A DNA stretch of 64,000 bases from Phycisphaerae bacterium (GCA_014192545.1 BJHL01000008.1:1-64000); one strand, 5' to 3'; positions 32,319 through 44,351 are shown, numbered from the stretch's first letter. Numbers and translations: made by a program. The notes: a model not told the origin generated them from the letters alone.

Positions 32319-33395
32319 TCAGGCTGGCGTGAGCAAGCCGCGGAGGCTGCGCTGGACGTCGTCGACGAAACGCTCGCGCTTGTAGTAATCTCGCAGAACC
32401 TCTTGAGCGTTCTTCGCGATCTGTGAGGCTTTTTCGGGGTTATTCAGGTAGTACTCGATGACGGAGGCGGCGTCGGAGAGATCCCACTTGACTGGGATGT
32501 AGGTCTCGTAATCCACGTAAATATTGGGGCTGGTAACCACGTGCTTCATCGAGGGCTTGACGAGCAAGGCTCCGCAGCAGACGGCTTCGTAATCGCGGAA
32601 GCAGACTTCGCCCCAGCCGAAGGGACTGAAGACCATTTTGCTGTTGAGTAATTCGAAGATGTACTTGCGGCGCAAGACGCGGTGGTAATCAGAGCAGCGC
32701 CATTTGCCCACGAGCGGCTCCATCGATTTGAGCGCCGCGTCGCGGTAGTTTTGGTACCACTCGTTGGGCGCGAGGCTTTTGGCGGGCGGGCCCAGGCGAC
32801 GGTTGACGTCAACAGTCCGGCGACTCCAGCTTTTGCCGAAGACACTTGCGAACTTGATGAGTTTGTGATAAGTGCTGCCTATGCCAAAGTTCCAACCCAT
32901 CCAGAGTTTGTGCTCGTGGCCGGCGGGAATTTCGCTGCCGAAGTTCCAGTTGCCAAGGTCCAGCCCCAGCATGCCGCAGACGAAGTCGGCGACGGCGTAG
33001 CCGCCGACGTAGGGCTTGCGATATTCCTCGAAGTCAACCATCACAGTTCGCTTCAGGTAGCGGTCAAGGTAAGGCAGCACGCCAAAGTGGGGCGAGCTGG
33101 TGGGGGCGTACCAGTCCAGGAAAACCAGGTGCGGGCGCGTGGGCTGCTCGTAGACACTGCGGAAGCCAGCGATGACATCTTCGGCAGAGTGGCGCCATGT
33201 GGGTTGGACGATGACGAGGCCAGCGGGATGCTCTTGCACTGCGCGTTGCAAGTTGCGCGGGTGGGGAATTTCGATTTGCTCGGAGGTGATTCCCAAGCGA
33301 GATTTGAGCTCGCCAGCGTGCAATGAAAAGCCCTGTGCGTGCGTGGTGGCGATCGCTTCGGTCTTCTCGCCTATGTTGACAATCAGCACGTGCAT
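32319..33395 (-). CDS. Glycosyltransferase-like protein (paralogue A)
   Basis: A 358-aa GT-B-type protein of unknown specificity. The N-terminal half begins MHVLIVNIGEK and holds HLVFLDWYAPTSSPHFGVLPYLDRYLKR (as two adjoining parts). The C-terminal half carries the donor-site-like block SPFGWGEVCFRDYEA, then GALLVKPSMKHV and VKWDLSDAASVIEYYLNN, resembling the Glyco_trans_1_2 domain. The same blocks occur in paralogue B (33402-34520), which lies 6 nt upstream on the same strand. Third gene of an operon with a methyltransferase; the acceptor is unknown. Confidence 0.8.
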   Translation of the reverse strand: MHVLIVNIGEKTEAIATTHAQGFSLHAGELKSRLGITSEQIEIPHPRNLQRAVQEHPAGLVIVQPTWRHSAEDVIAGFRSVYEQPTRPHLVFLDWYAPTSSPHFGVLPYLDRYLKRTVMVDFEEYRKPYVGGYAVADFVCGMLGLDLGNWNFGSEIPAGHEHKLWMGWNFGIGSTYHKLIKFASVFGKSWSRRTVDVNRRLGPPAKSLAPNEWYQNYRDAALKSMEPLVGKWRCSDYHRVLRRKYIFELLNSKMVFSPFGWGEVCFRDYEAVCCGALLVKPSMKHVVTSPNIYVDYETYIPVKWDLSDAASVIEYYLNNPEKASQIAKNAQEVLRDYYKRERFVDDVQRSLRGLLTPA

Positions 33396-33401
33396 GCGCG
33401 G

Positions 33402-34520
33402 CTACGCCTTCACCAAGGCCGGCGCGTTCGTGGGGCTCGGCGGGGACAGAGGAATGAGACCTTCGAGACTGCGGCGAACATCGGCGACGAAGCCGCCTTT
33501 GCTGTAGTAGTTGCTCAAAACACGATTGGCGTTGTCGGCGATGCGAGCGGACTCCGCGGGGTGTTGTAGGCAGCGCTCGATGGTCTGCGTCAAGTCGGAG
33601 AAGTCCCACTTCACGGGGACGTAGGTTTCACCCGGAACGAAGATATCTGGGCTGGTGGCGACGTGTTCCATCGAGGGCTTGACGAGCAGGCACCCGCACG
33701 CGACCGCTTCGTAATCGCGGAAGCAGACTTCGCCCCAGCCAAAGGGGCTGAAGATGATTTTGCTGCGGAGCATTTCCCACAGGTATTCGCGGCGACTGAC
33801 GCGATCGGTACCGGTGCAATTGAACTTGGCGGCGAGCGGGGTGAGCGCGTCTTGCGATGCCCGGCGGTAGGTGCCGTACCAGGTGTCGGTGGAGCCATCG
33901 CCGCAAGGGAGAGCGATGCGGCGATTGACATCGAAGCTGCGGCTTTCCCAGGCGCGGCCCAGCACGCGTGCTGGCTTGATGAGGCGTTCAAAGTCGCGGC
34001 TGATGCCGAAGTTCCAGCAGGAGAGGATTTTGTGGGCGTGCGCGGCGTCGATTGCGGAGCCGAAGTACCAGCCTTCGAGATTGCAGTTGAGCGTGCGTGC
34101 GGCGTGATCGCTCAAGACGTGGCCGCCTTGCCAGGGCTTGGAATAGGCGGCTGGATCGCGGAGCGCTTTGGTTTTCAGGTAGCGATCAACGAGTGGCAGA
34201 ACCGCGAAGTGAGGAGAACTGGTGGGGTCGTAGGTATCAAGGTAGATGAGCTTGGGGCAGGTGGGCTGCGAGCGAAGCTGCTTGAGCAACTCAACAACGC
34301 GATCGATCGGCTCGGACCAGTTGGGGACGATGATGGCAGCGTCGGTGTGATACAACGTGATAGCGTGGGCGACAAAGTCGATAGTCGGGACTTCAGCGAC
34401 AGTAGTTTCCACGCCGAGCTGAGTTCGAATCGCATCGTAGAAGCGGTGAAACCCGCTGAGTTGTGAGTTCACGACTGCGCCGCGATGTCTTCCAACGGAG
34501 ATGACGAGCACGTGCTTCAC
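33402..34520 (-). CDS. Glycosyltransferase-like protein (paralogue B)
   Basis: A 372-aa protein with the same layout as paralogue A: MKHVLVISVGRHRG, LIYLDTYDPTSSPHFAVLPL, then SPFGWGEVCFRDYEA, GCLLVKPSMEHV and VKWDFSDLTQTIERCL. The DPTSSPHF and SPFGWGE blocks are shared, so the two arose by tandem duplication and have since diverged. The start overlaps the stop of the upstream methyltransferase by 4 nt (ATGA), showing translational coupling. A surface polysaccharide or glycan role is likely from the methyltransferase partner, but is inference. Confidence 0.8.
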   Translation of the reverse strand: MKHVLVISVGRHRGAVVNSQLSGFHRFYDAIRTQLGVETTVAEVPTIDFVAHAITLYHTDAAIIVPNWSEPIDRVVELLKQLRSQPTCPKLIYLDTYDPTSSPHFAVLPLVDRYLKTKALRDPAAYSKPWQGGHVLSDHAARTLNCNLEGWYFGSAIDAAHAHKILSCWNFGISRDFERLIKPARVLGRAWESRSFDVNRRIALPCGDGSTDTWYGTYRRASQDALTPLAAKFNCTGTDRVSRREYLWEMLRSKIIFSPFGWGEVCFRDYEAVACGCLLVKPSMEHVATSPDIFVPGETYVPVKWDFSDLTQTIERCLQHPAESARIADNANRVLSNYYSKGGFVADVRRSLEGLIPLSPPSPTNAPALVKA

Positions 34521-35476
34521 GCCGAGGCCTCGTTACCTCGCGTAAGCGGAGCGGCGGGTTTGCGGGCGATCCAGGTCATGGCACCGGCGACCTTGGCATC
34601 AACCAAGAGAGGATTATGCGGAGGGCGGCCTTTGCTTCTGCGACGCATATTTGCGAAGGCGACCTGCGCTTTGTACGCAGCATTGAAGAGGTTTCCTAGG
34701 ACTGCAAAGCTGCGCATGGGGCCCATGAACGCCATGCGAGGCAGGGCTTTGAAACCGTGCCAACCACGACCGGGGTAGACGAAATCAATATCAAAGCCGC
34801 TCGCGAGCAACAGTTCGATGACGCCGTTGGGAGACATGTGAAAGAAACTCTCATCGTGCCAAGGCTCCATGAACGAACAGTTGCCCAAGTACATCCCGCC
34901 AGGCTTGAGTACGCGACGGGCTTCCAGTGCGGCTTGGACAGGTGAGGCAAGATGCTCGTTGACTGCGGCGGCGTAGACGCAATCGATGCAGTCATTCTTG
35001 ATGGGCAGGAAGTGGGCATCGGCCAGCATGTCAGGTCCGCCGTGGGCTTGGAGGTGGGCGTAGACGCGGGTTTTGGAAACGTCGGTGCCGAGATAGTTGA
35101 GGCCCAGGCTCTTCATCCACGTGCGATTTTGTCCGCCGCCGCAGCCGATCTCGAGCACCAGCGAGCCGGTGGGCAATTTGGTGAGTGCAGTCGCTTGGGC
35201 CGCATCCATGTGATAGGGCAGTTGGCCAGTTGTGTTGGTGGGCGCGTAGTTCAGAACTCTGCGTTTGAGTTCATCGGGCACGACGCTGCGAGCGGACGAA
35301 AACGGGAAGCTGACCGTTGTCGCGGCGCGCTCGCTCATGAGGCGGGGAGTGCCCTCGACGATTTCAAATCGCTCGCCGCAGTGGGCGCAGCTTTCCGTGA
35401 CCGATAGCGAGGCTCGGCAGACCGGGCAGATGAGCAGGTGATTCCAATCGTGTGACACACAAACCCTTTCGGCCAT
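34517..35476 (-). CDS. SAM-dependent methyltransferase with N-terminal zinc ribbon
   Basis: A 319-aa class I methyltransferase. Residues about 15-45 form a Trm112-like ribbon (LLICPVCRASL, CAHCGERF, IVEGTPRLM). The SAM-binding motif is VLEIGCGGGQNRTW, followed by LGTDVSKTRV, CVYAAAVNEHL and LKPGGMYLGNC. It leads an operon with two glycosyltransferase-like genes, so a sugar or lipid-linked substrate is plausible. The start at 35476 precedes the ribbon; the open frame continues 200 nt upstream into the divergent promoter region without support. Confidence 0.87.
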   Translation of the reverse strand: MAERVCVSHDWNHLLICPVCRASLSVTESCAHCGERFEIVEGTPRLMSERAATTVSFPFSSARSVVPDELKRRVLNYAPTNTTGQLPYHMDAAQATALTKLPTGSLVLEIGCGGGQNRTWMKSLGLNYLGTDVSKTRVYAHLQAHGGPDMLADAHFLPIKNDCIDCVYAAAVNEHLASPVQAALEARRVLKPGGMYLGNCSFMEPWHDESFFHMSPNGVIELLLASGFDIDFVYPGRGWHGFKALPRMAFMGPMRSFAVLGNLFNAAYKAQVAFANMRRRSKGRPPHNPLLVDAKVAGAMTWIARKPAAPLTRGNEASA

Positions 35477-35597
35477 GGACGTATACGCGATCAAGACTAT
35501 AACCCGTGAAGGGTGAAGCCGGTGGTTTATAGGGCGTCCGCGTCTGATACGACTGTAGCCAGCGTCACTTTTTTTGTTCCGATGCATCGAACTACGG

Positions 35598-36071
35598 ATG
35601 ACTGCTGACCCGGACATGCTTGTGACGCTGACCACTGCTCGAACTGAGTTCGAGGGTGCGAATCTCGTCAATGTGCTCAAGGCCGCTGGGATTCCGGCAA
35701 GGGTCTTTGCGGCGACGGCAAATACGATGCAGTGGGAAGCGGGTTACAGCGATCCGATCAAAGTGCAGGTGCGGCGGCAAGACTTGGAGCGAGCGGGCGA
35801 AGAGATTCGCCGCAACAAGCAAGCATCGGTTGATCTGGATTGGGACGAAATCGATGTTGGGCAGTTCGAAGACATGGCGGCGGAGGCTCGGCCGCGATTT
35901 TCGTTTGCGACACAGCGGAATCGGCGTCAGCGGCGCGCGCTGATTGCTGGCGTGGGGATGGCACTGATTACGTGCGGATTCATGGTGAGCATGATGGGGC
36001 CGCGGTTTGCGTTGCCAGTGGCAATTATGGCGGTGATGTTGGCAGTGGGGGCGTGGTTCAAATCGCGATAA
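35598..36071 (+). CDS. DUF2007-domain membrane protein
   Basis: A 157-aa protein with an N-terminal DUF2007-like domain (about 5-75: LVTLTTARTEFEGANLVNVL, then GIPARVF and VQVRRQDLERAGEEI), a GlnB-like fold suggested to be a signal-transducing module. A charged linker and two TM helices (about 112-131 and 134-153) follow. The first ATG after the TTG-containing leader is used; no strong ribosome binding site is visible. It is divergent from the methyltransferase operon and about 115 nt ahead of the aminopeptidase gene. Confidence 0.75.
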   Translation: MTADPDMLVTLTTARTEFEGANLVNVLKAAGIPARVFAATANTMQWEAGYSDPIKVQVRRQDLERAGEEIRRNKQASVDLDWDEIDVGQFEDMAAEARPRFSFATQRNRRQRRALIAGVGMALITCGFMVSMMGPRFALPVAIMAVMLAVGAWFKSR

Positions 36072-36186
36072 GGCGAAGATACTACTGGCGTACCTCGTAT
36101 ACTCGGGCCGCAAGTACCGCCGCTTGGGTTGCAGTTCATCTTCTCGATCGCTCTTGTCCAACTACAGACTTTTCCAAGGAGCCACC

Positions 36187-37353
36187 ATGCGAGATCCGCG
36201 ACTTGACAAGCTTGCCAGCGTTCTTGTGAACTACTCGACAAAGGTGAAGAAGGGCGATGTGGTTGGCATTCTTGCTGATCCGATTGCGATGCCCATGGTT
36301 GAGGCGGTGTATGAAGCCGCGCTCAAGGCTGGCGGGCTGCCGTTTTATGTGCCGCGGAGTGAGTCGTTGCAGGAGTTGCTTGTTGCGCATGGAACCAACG
36401 AGCAGATTGCGACGCCGCCGATCTTGATGAGCGATTACATTGAGCGCGTGGATGTTTCGATTGGGCTGTGGGTGGAGGTGAACAGCCGGTTCTTGTCGCG
36501 GTACGACTCGCAGAAGGCGGCGTTGCTGCAGCAGGCGCGGCGGCCGTTTTTGAAGCGATTTATGGAACGCGAAGCCGATGGCTCGCTGCGGTGGTGTGGC
36601 ACGCAGTTTCCGACGCATGGCAGTGCGCAGGATGCGGGAATGAGCTTGCGGCAGTTCGAGGACTTTCTGTTCAGTGCGGCGTTGCTGCACTTGCCTGATC
36701 CAGCGGCGGCGTGGCGCGAGATTGAAGTGAAACAGCAGCGAGTGTGTGATTGGCTGCAGAAACGCAAGATGCTGCGATTTGTGGTGCCAGCGACGGATGG
36801 GACGGATGGGACCGATTTGCGTGTGGATGTGGACGGCGCGACATGGATCAACTGCTGCGGGCAAAGCAACTTTCCGGATGGAGAAGTGTTTGCCGGGCCG
36901 CAAGGGGTTGAGGGGCACGTCAACTACACGTTTCCCGCGGTGTATCAAGGGCACGAGGTTGAAGGCGTGCGGCTGAAGTTCAAAGGCGGGCGCGTGGTGG
37001 AGGCATCGGCGCGACGCGGCGAGGTTTTTCTTATCAAGATGCTCGATCAGGACGCGGGCGCGCGCGGGCTGGGGGAGATTGCAATCGGCACCAACTACGG
37101 CATTACGCAGTTCATGAAGAACACGTTGTTTGATGAAAAGATCGGCGGGACGTTTCATGCGGCGGTTGGGGCGGGCTATCCCAAGAGTGGCAGCAACAAC
37201 GAGAGCGGGCTGCACTGGGACATGGTGTGTGATTTGCGGCCGCGAACGCTGGAGAGCGGAGTGCGCGTGGGCGGCGCGACGATTGAAGCCGATGGAGAAG
37301 TGTTCCATCGCGATGGTTTGTTTTTGATGGACGGATGGCCGGGGCCGGCGTGA
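36187..37353 (+). CDS. M29-family aminopeptidase
   Basis: A 388-aa metallo-aminopeptidase of the thermophilic M29 group, which removes N-terminal residues from peptides using two metal ions. The family landmarks are KKGDVVGILADPIAMPMV, NFPDGEVFAGP with its Glu ligand, GEIAIGTNYGIT, GTFHAAVGAGYP and NNESGLHWDMV, giving the expected Glu/His/Asp set in order. AAGGAG 4-9 nt upstream of the ATG supports the start. Confidence 0.93.
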   Translation: MRDPRLDKLASVLVNYSTKVKKGDVVGILADPIAMPMVEAVYEAALKAGGLPFYVPRSESLQELLVAHGTNEQIATPPILMSDYIERVDVSIGLWVEVNSRFLSRYDSQKAALLQQARRPFLKRFMEREADGSLRWCGTQFPTHGSAQDAGMSLRQFEDFLFSAALLHLPDPAAAWREIEVKQQRVCDWLQKRKMLRFVVPATDGTDGTDLRVDVDGATWINCCGQSNFPDGEVFAGPQGVEGHVNYTFPAVYQGHEVEGVRLKFKGGRVVEASARRGEVFLIKMLDQDAGARGLGEIAIGTNYGITQFMKNTLFDEKIGGTFHAAVGAGYPKSGSNNESGLHWDMVCDLRPRTLESGVRVGGATIEADGEVFHRDGLFLMDGWPGPA

Positions 37354-37360
37354 GTGGCTT

Positions 37361-37378
37361 CGAGGGCTCGCGCCCTCG
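37361..37378. terminator. Hairpin between convergent aminopeptidase and phoU genes
   Basis: A 7-bp stem CGAGGGC/GCCCTCG with a 4-nt loop is followed by TGTTCTTGG on the plus strand. The T-run is weak, so it may be only a partial terminator. Confidence 0.5.
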
Positions 37379-37387
37379 TGTTCTTGG

Positions 37388-39510
<2,123 letters not shown>

Positions 39511-39547
39511 GCGGCGGGGCAGTTGGGATGATTTGAGATTATCAGAC

Positions 39548-39577
39548 ACCGGCCGCTTTGGAGCGGTCGGTTTTTTT
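39548..39577 (+). terminator. Rho-independent terminator of eno
   Basis: A 10-bp stem ACCGGCCGCT/AGCGGTCGGT (one G-U pair) with a 4-nt loop is followed by seven T. Confidence 0.92.
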
Positions 39578-39629
39578 GTGGGCATAGTTTGAGTTTTGAA
39601 TTGCGGAGGCGGGCGACGCGGGGGTTTTC

Positions 39630-39664
39630 ATCCGGACCTTCGCAAAGCCTCAGGTCTGGCGTCG
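39630..39664 (-). repeat. 35-nt palindromic 3' element, copy 4 (after the DUF503 gene)
   Basis: mRNA-sense arms are CCAGACCT and AGGTCCGG; one pair becomes a G-U type wobble or mismatch, so this copy is the most decayed. It begins 4 nt after the DUF503 stop. Confidence 0.8.
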
Positions 39665-39668
39665 GGGA

Positions 39669-40058
39669 TTAGTCACCGAGTAATTCGCGGGCGCGGGCGG
39701 CCATTTCATCGGCGAGAGTCGCGGTGTCAGCGTCGTCCTTGCTCTCGCTCACGTTTCGCATCGATTCGATATGCGCGACTTTGCGTGTGACTTCGCCCAG
39801 TTCAGCTTCGCCCGCGACAGTTGTGCGAATTTTCTCCACGAGGCGGTCAAGCGTTTGGCCCACGTGTTTGCCGTCGCTGCCGACGATGGCGAGCCCCAGG
39901 CGCGCGAGGTTGAGCGTGTCTTGATGGGCGATCTCCGCGACGGCGGCTTGATGCTCGCGGTGAAGGCGGTCTTTGAGAGCGAGGATGACCCGCCGCTTGT
40001 CTTTGAGCGAGCGCGAGTCGTGGATGTGGATGTCGAACTGGAGGATGCCGATGAGCAA
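39669..40058 (-). CDS. DUF503 (YlxP-like) protein
   Basis: A 129-aa protein. The family core reads LIGILQFDIHIHDSRSLKDK, RRVILALKDRLHREHQAAVA, EIAHQDTLNLARLGLAIVGSD (as adjoining parts). About 45 extra residues follow, ending ADEMAARARELLGD. In Bacillus the homologue ylxP lies right after infB; here infB is 1.1 kb away on the same strand with a secreted-protein gene of the opposite strand in between. No ATG precedes the domain; a TTG at 40058 is the nearest in-frame start, so the start is tentative. A palindromic element follows the stop. Confidence 0.78.
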   Translation of the reverse strand: MLIGILQFDIHIHDSRSLKDKRRVILALKDRLHREHQAAVAEIAHQDTLNLARLGLAIVGSDGKHVGQTLDRLVEKIRTTVAGEAELGEVTRKVAHIESMRNVSESKDDADTATLADEMAARARELLGD

Positions 40059-40374
40059 GGGCGAAGTGTAGCGAGCGATGCAGAGCGATTGCCGATGGCG
40101 TCGGTGGCGGCTGGTTTGGAGTCTCGCGATGAGGACCAAACGGGCGGCTAGCCGTAACACGACTGGTTGCGACGCTCCAGTTTCTGCGTTCAGTTTTACG
40201 CGCTTGATGAAGATACGCGACAAAACGCAAAAGCGAGTCGCAAACTGCAATGGCGAGAAATCACGCGGACATCTAGGGTCGTCGAATTGCAAACGCTGCA
40301 CTCGCGCGAGGTGTTGACTCGAAAGTGTTGCGCGTTTGGCCAAACACCAAGCCATTTTTCGAAGGAGAGAGAAC
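40059..40374. other. Divergent intergenic region with a 12-bp palindrome
   Basis: No gene. GTTTGGCCAAAC at 40334-40345 is a perfect 12-bp palindrome 29 nt before the PEP-CTERM gene, a possible operator. TTGACT at 40314-40319 could be a -35, but no matching -10 is seen. Confidence 0.45.
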
Positions 40375-41013
40375 ATGCAACGGTCTTCTATTTCTGTTTC
40401 CATGGTTGCTGCTGCGCTCGCGATGCTTGCCGGCACGAGTGCATTTGGTGCCCTGATTACTGATGCGCAGGGCGACCTCATCAACGGCTTCACATCGGCA
40501 GCCAACGCTGACCTTGATGTGCTGACTGCCGAAGCGATTTATAACAACGTCAACAACACTTTCACGTTCACCGCGACGGTTGCGGGCAACGTGGGAACGA
40601 CTGCAACTGCGTCGTACGTGTGGGGCGTGAACCGCGGTGCGGGAACGGCGGGCTTTGCCGCCAACGGCTTGACGAACGTGCTGTTCGATCGCGTTGTGCG
40701 GCTGGTTCCGGGCGGCACCAGCCAAATCGCTGGCGGCGGCTTGCCTGCCATCAATCTTGACCCGGGCGCGGTCTCATTCAGTGGCACGACGATCACGGCT
40801 GTTGTCTCGGCAAACTTGCTGCCCAGCACCGGCTTCACGTTTAGCAACTACACCGTCAACCTCTGGCCTCGCACCACCGCCCCTGCGGGCTTTGCTGGCA
40901 TCTCCGACTTCGCGCCCGACAGTTCGAACGCCGCCGTGACGGTTGTGCCCGCTCCGGCAAGTCTCGGCGTGTTTGCCGGCGTTGCTGGACTGGTGCTGCG
41001 TCGTCGTCGCTGA
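40375..41013 (+). CDS. Secreted protein with PEP-CTERM-like tail
   Basis: A 212-aa protein of unknown function. The signal peptide spans about residues 1-25 (AAALAMLAGTSAFG). The mature part is beta-like with many Thr, Val and Asn repeats (FTFTATVAGNVGTTATASYV, then GTTITAVVSANLLPSTGFTF). The end is VVPAPAS, GVFAGVAGLVL and RRRR, matching a PEP-CTERM-like sorting signal. GAAGGAGAG lies just before the ATG. It stands between infB and the DUF503 gene but on the opposite strand, and has its own terminator. Confidence 0.82.
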   Translation: MQRSSISVSMVAAALAMLAGTSAFGALITDAQGDLINGFTSAANADLDVLTAEAIYNNVNNTFTFTATVAGNVGTTATASYVWGVNRGAGTAGFAANGLTNVLFDRVVRLVPGGTSQIAGGGLPAINLDPGAVSFSGTTITAVVSANLLPSTGFTFSNYTVNLWPRTTAPAGFAGISDFAPDSSNAAVTVVPAPASLGVFAGVAGLVLRRRR

Positions 41014-41052
41014 GCGTTTGTGTTTGGCTGAACACTGTTCATGTCTATTGCG

Positions 41053-41081
41053 AAGAGCCAAGACTGTGGTCTTGGCTCTTT
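41053..41081 (+). terminator. Terminator of the 40375-41013 gene
   Basis: A perfect 12-bp stem AAGAGCCAAGAC/GTCTTGGCTCTT with a TGTG loop, about 40 nt after the stop. The T-run is short, mostly within the stem. Confidence 0.8.
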
Positions 41082-41107
41082 GCATTTGCTGGTTCACTAC
41101 GAAGCAC

Positions 41108-41145
41108 CGCAAAACGCATCAATCCGCCCGGAGCGGCGGATTGAT
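41108..41145 (-). terminator. Terminator of infB
   Basis: A perfect 11-bp stem ATCAATCCGCC/GGCGGATTGAT with a 6-nt loop, followed on the minus strand by GCGTTTTGC. It is about 30 nt after the infB stop. Confidence 0.75.
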
Positions 41146-41174
41146 GGCACGAACTGAATTGGATTTGCCGGCGT

Positions 41175-44100
41175 TTACAGCGTGCGCTTGACCTCAGTCT
41201 TGCGATAGCACTCCAGCACGTCGCCTTCCTTGATATCGTCGTAGCCGTCGATCTTCATGCCGCACTCGGTGCCGCTGCGAACTTCCTTCGCATCGTCCTT
41301 GACGCGCTTGAGCTGCGCGAGTTTGCGATCATGTTCGACCACGATGCCGTTGCGGGTGACGCGGATGAGCGCATCGCGCTGCACCGTGCCGTCGGTGACA
41401 TAGCAGCCCGCGATGTTGCCGACCTTGCTGACCTTGAAGACAGCACGGACTTCGGCATGGCCCAGGACTTCTTCGCGAATTTCCGGAGCCAGCAAGCCTT
41501 CGGCGGCCTTGCGCAAGTCTTCGGTAATGTCGTAGATGACCTGATACGTGCGAAGCTCGACGCCCTTCTGCTCGGCCATTTGGCGGGCCTTGCCGCTGGG
41601 AATGACGTTGAAGCCGATGATGATGGCTTTGCTGGCGTCCGCAAGAATGACGTTGCTCTCGGTGATGCCGCCCACGGCTGCGTCGATGACGCGGACCTTA
41701 ACCTCGTCGGTCTTGATCTTCTCGCACTCGGCCCGCAGCACGTCCACGGTGCCTTGTTGGTCGGTCTTGAGAATAATGCGAATTTCCTTCGCAACCGGCT
41801 CGGTAGCTTGGGCATTTTGCATCTGGCTGAACAGACTGTCGAGCGTGAGCTTGGGAGCGGCCAGAGCTGTATGGCGTTCGCGGTCCCGGCGTTGCTCGGC
41901 GGCTTCTTCAGCTTGCTTGAGCGAAGGCGTGACGTAGAACTTGTCACCTGCATCGCAGACTTCGTTGATGCCGCTGATTTGAATGGGCATGGGCGGCAAC
42001 GCTTCCTTGATGCGTTTGCCCTTGTCATCGGTCATGTCACGCACGCGGCCGAAAGCTCGGCCCATGACGATGAAGTCGCCCACCTTGATGCGGCCTTGCT
42101 GCACCAGCATGTTCGCCACTGCGCCGCGGCCTTCTTCAACCTTGGCTTCGATGACGGTGCCTTGGGCAGGGCCTTCAAAGTCAGCCTTGAGTTCGAGCAC
42201 GCTGCTTTGCAGGTCAAGGATGTTGAGCAGTTCGGGAATGCCTTGACCAGTTTGGGCCGAGACACGGACCATTTCGGTATCGCCACCCCATTCAACAACG
42301 TTAAGGCCTGCGGCAGCGAGCTGGCCCAGGGTTTTCTGAATCTGCGGTTCAGTGGCGTCGGGACGATCGACCTTGTTGAGCGCAACCACGATGGGCACGC
42401 CCGCCGCCTTCGCGTGGTTGATGCTTTCGACAGTTTGCGGCATGACACCTTCGGGCGCACTGACGACCAGCACGACAACGTCGGTGAGTTTCGCACCGCG
42501 AGCACGCATGCCGGTGAAGGCTTCGTGACCGGGGGTGTCAAGGAAGACGACTTGCTTGGTGCCGCCTTCGGCATCGGCGACTTCGGCGACGAACGCACTG
42601 GTCTTCTGCGTGATGCCGCCCGCTTCGCCTGCCGCGACGTTGGCGTTGCGAATGCGGTCGAGCAGGCTGGTTTTGCCATGGTCGACGTGGCCCAGAATAG
42701 TGACGACGGCACCGCGCTGGCGAACGTCTTTGTTGTCGCGCTTGATGAACTGATCGCTCACCGTTTCTTCGGCGGTGCGGGCTTCGACGACTTCGAGATC
42801 GATGTCAAAGTCCATCATGATCTCAACAGCCTTGGGCACTTCGAGCGGATCGTTGATCTTCCGCATGATGCCTTGCATGAAGAGCTTCTTGACGATTTCC
42901 GAAGCCTTGACGCCGGTGGTTTCGCTCAGGTCCTTGATCGTGAAGGGCGCAACGATCTTGATCCGGCCTTCGGCAGGACCGGTGTCCACCTGTCCCGGGC
43001 GGTTGAGTTCTTGCTTGCGCTTCTTGAGGAACCCGCCCGCGCGAGCCAAGCGAGCTTCGCGCTCAATGAGGTCCTGCTCGCTGAAAGTTCCTGGGCCGCC
43101 TGCCCATTCGGACGTGTTTGACAACCCACGACGACGCTCGGGCACGCCTGCGCCGCTGGAGCGTTTGTTGTTCGCGCTGCCTGCTGCACCTGCGCCGCTG
43201 GGGGCGTCCTTGCGACGCGGCGAGCGACCGCGGTCATCCTCACCTGGGCGGGCGGGGCCTCCGCTTGGGCCGGCGGGACGGTTCGTGCGCGGACGCGGCG
43301 GAGCAAGATTCTCCGGCGCTTCCATGCGGACGATTTTGGGGCCGCTGAGTTTGACGGGGGACTTGATCTCGAGCTTGGGACCCGCAGGCGAGACGGACGT
43401 GGGCCTGGTGGGCACGTTCATCAGCGGCGGGGCACTGGTGCGAGGTGGCGTGACGGGGCGCGACGGACCACCGGGGCCAGCTTGACCACCTTGGTCAGGC
43501 TTGGTCGGCGCTGAGCCGGGCGCATTGCTCGCGGCGGGACGCACCGGGGCCTGGCGCGGCGCGGGTGGCGGCTCGGGCGCGCTGGGGGCAATGACCGTGG
43601 CCTTGGAAATGTTGGTAGGCGAAACCGGCAGAGGCGTGGGCGGGGCCGACGGCGTGCGCGGCTCGCTGGTGAAGATCGAGCGAGGGATTGGCTTGTGCAG
43701 CGGCTTGGCTTCGGGCTTGGGGGCCTCGGCAGGCTTGGCGGCTTCGGGCTTGGCTGCGTCTGCTTTGGTCTCGGGCTTGGCTTCGACTTTGGTCTCTGGC
43801 TTCGCGTCCGACTTGGCTTCTGGTTTGTGGTCGGCTTTGGCGTCGGCAGCCACGGGCTGGGGCTTGGCTTCGATCTGCGTGTCGTCGGCTGGCTTCGCGT
43901 CAGTCTTGGCTTCTGGCGTCTCGACTTCGCCGTTGGCCTCGCCCTTCTTCTTGGCGGCGACCTTCTTGACGGGCTTGATCTTGTCCTTGTCAACCGGCGC
44001 AGCGTTTTCAACCGCCGTGGCGTGCTGCTGGGTGGGGTCGCTAAACCACTCTTTGATGGTGACGGCAAGACCCAGCGGGATGGACGAGATGGAAGTCATC

Positions 44101-44210
44101 GTGTCCGCGCCGGGAATCTCCTCAGCGCGCAGCTTGGCGATGATCACCTTGCTGTCGATGTTGAGTTCCTTGGAAATCTGGTGGATTTTGACCTTCGTTG
44201 CCGTCGCCAA
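41175..44210 (-). CDS. infB: Translation initiation factor IF-2
   Basis: GTPase that places initiator tRNA on the 30S subunit. The 1011-aa protein has an IF2_N domain at the start ([20 protein letters not shown]), a long low-complexity Ala/Pro/Lys region (about 75-400, with many EAKPETK-type repeats), then IF2_N-like [15 protein letters not shown]. The G domain has P-loop GHVDHGKT at 507-514, DTPGHEAF and NKVDRPD. Domains II, C1 and C2 complete the factor. No ATG precedes the domain; the TTG at 44210 has GAGG 7 nt upstream and is chosen as start. nusA lies 141 nt upstream, so the pair is probably an operon. Confidence 0.95.
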   Translation of the reverse strand: MATATKVKIHQISKELNIDSKVIIAKLRAEEIPGADTMTSISSIPLGLAVTIKEWFSDPTQQHATAVENAAPVDKDKIKPVKKVAAKKKGEANGEVETPEAKTDAKPADDTQIEAKPQPVAADAKADHKPEAKSDAKPETKVEAKPETKADAAKPEAAKPAEAPKPEAKPLHKPIPRSIFTSEPRTPSAPPTPLPVSPTNISKATVIAPSAPEPPPAPRQAPVRPAASNAPGSAPTKPDQGGQAGPGGPSRPVTPPRTSAPPLMNVPTRPTSVSPAGPKLEIKSPVKLSGPKIVRMEAPENLAPPRPRTNRPAGPSGGPARPGEDDRGRSPRRKDAPSGAGAAGSANNKRSSGAGVPERRRGLSNTSEWAGGPGTFSEQDLIEREARLARAGGFLKKRKQELNRPGQVDTGPAEGRIKIVAPFTIKDLSETTGVKASEIVKKLFMQGIMRKINDPLEVPKAVEIMMDFDIDLEVVEARTAEETVSDQFIKRDNKDVRQRGAVVTILGHVDHGKTSLLDRIRNANVAAGEAGGITQKTSAFVAEVADAEGGTKQVVFLDTPGHEAFTGMRARGAKLTDVVVLVVSAPEGVMPQTVESINHAKAAGVPIVVALNKVDRPDATEPQIQKTLGQLAAAGLNVVEWGGDTEMVRVSAQTGQGIPELLNILDLQSSVLELKADFEGPAQGTVIEAKVEEGRGAVANMLVQQGRIKVGDFIVMGRAFGRVRDMTDDKGKRIKEALPPMPIQISGINEVCDAGDKFYVTPSLKQAEEAAEQRRDRERHTALAAPKLTLDSLFSQMQNAQATEPVAKEIRIILKTDQQGTVDVLRAECEKIKTDEVKVRVIDAAVGGITESNVILADASKAIIIGFNVIPSGKARQMAEQKGVELRTYQVIYDITEDLRKAAEGLLAPEIREEVLGHAEVRAVFKVSKVGNIAGCYVTDGTVQRDALIRVTRNGIVVEHDRKLAQLKRVKDDAKEVRSGTECGMKIDGYDDIKEGDVLECYRKTEVKRTL

Positions 44211-44351
44211 GCGTTGACCTCGTTCTCGTGCCCGAACTTCAAGCAAAATCTGCGTGCATTTGCAGGTAAAGCACCTGCAAACCAAACCAGCCTTCGGACC
44301 AAATGGCCTGGACGTTTTTCAACGACGAGGCCGAGATTTGTAAAGCCTGAA

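Noticed and set aside
40374..40505. N-terminal extension of the DUF503 frame up to 40505
   Set aside because: It is antisense to the signal-peptide region of the PEP-CTERM gene and has no family similarity before residue LLIGILQ.
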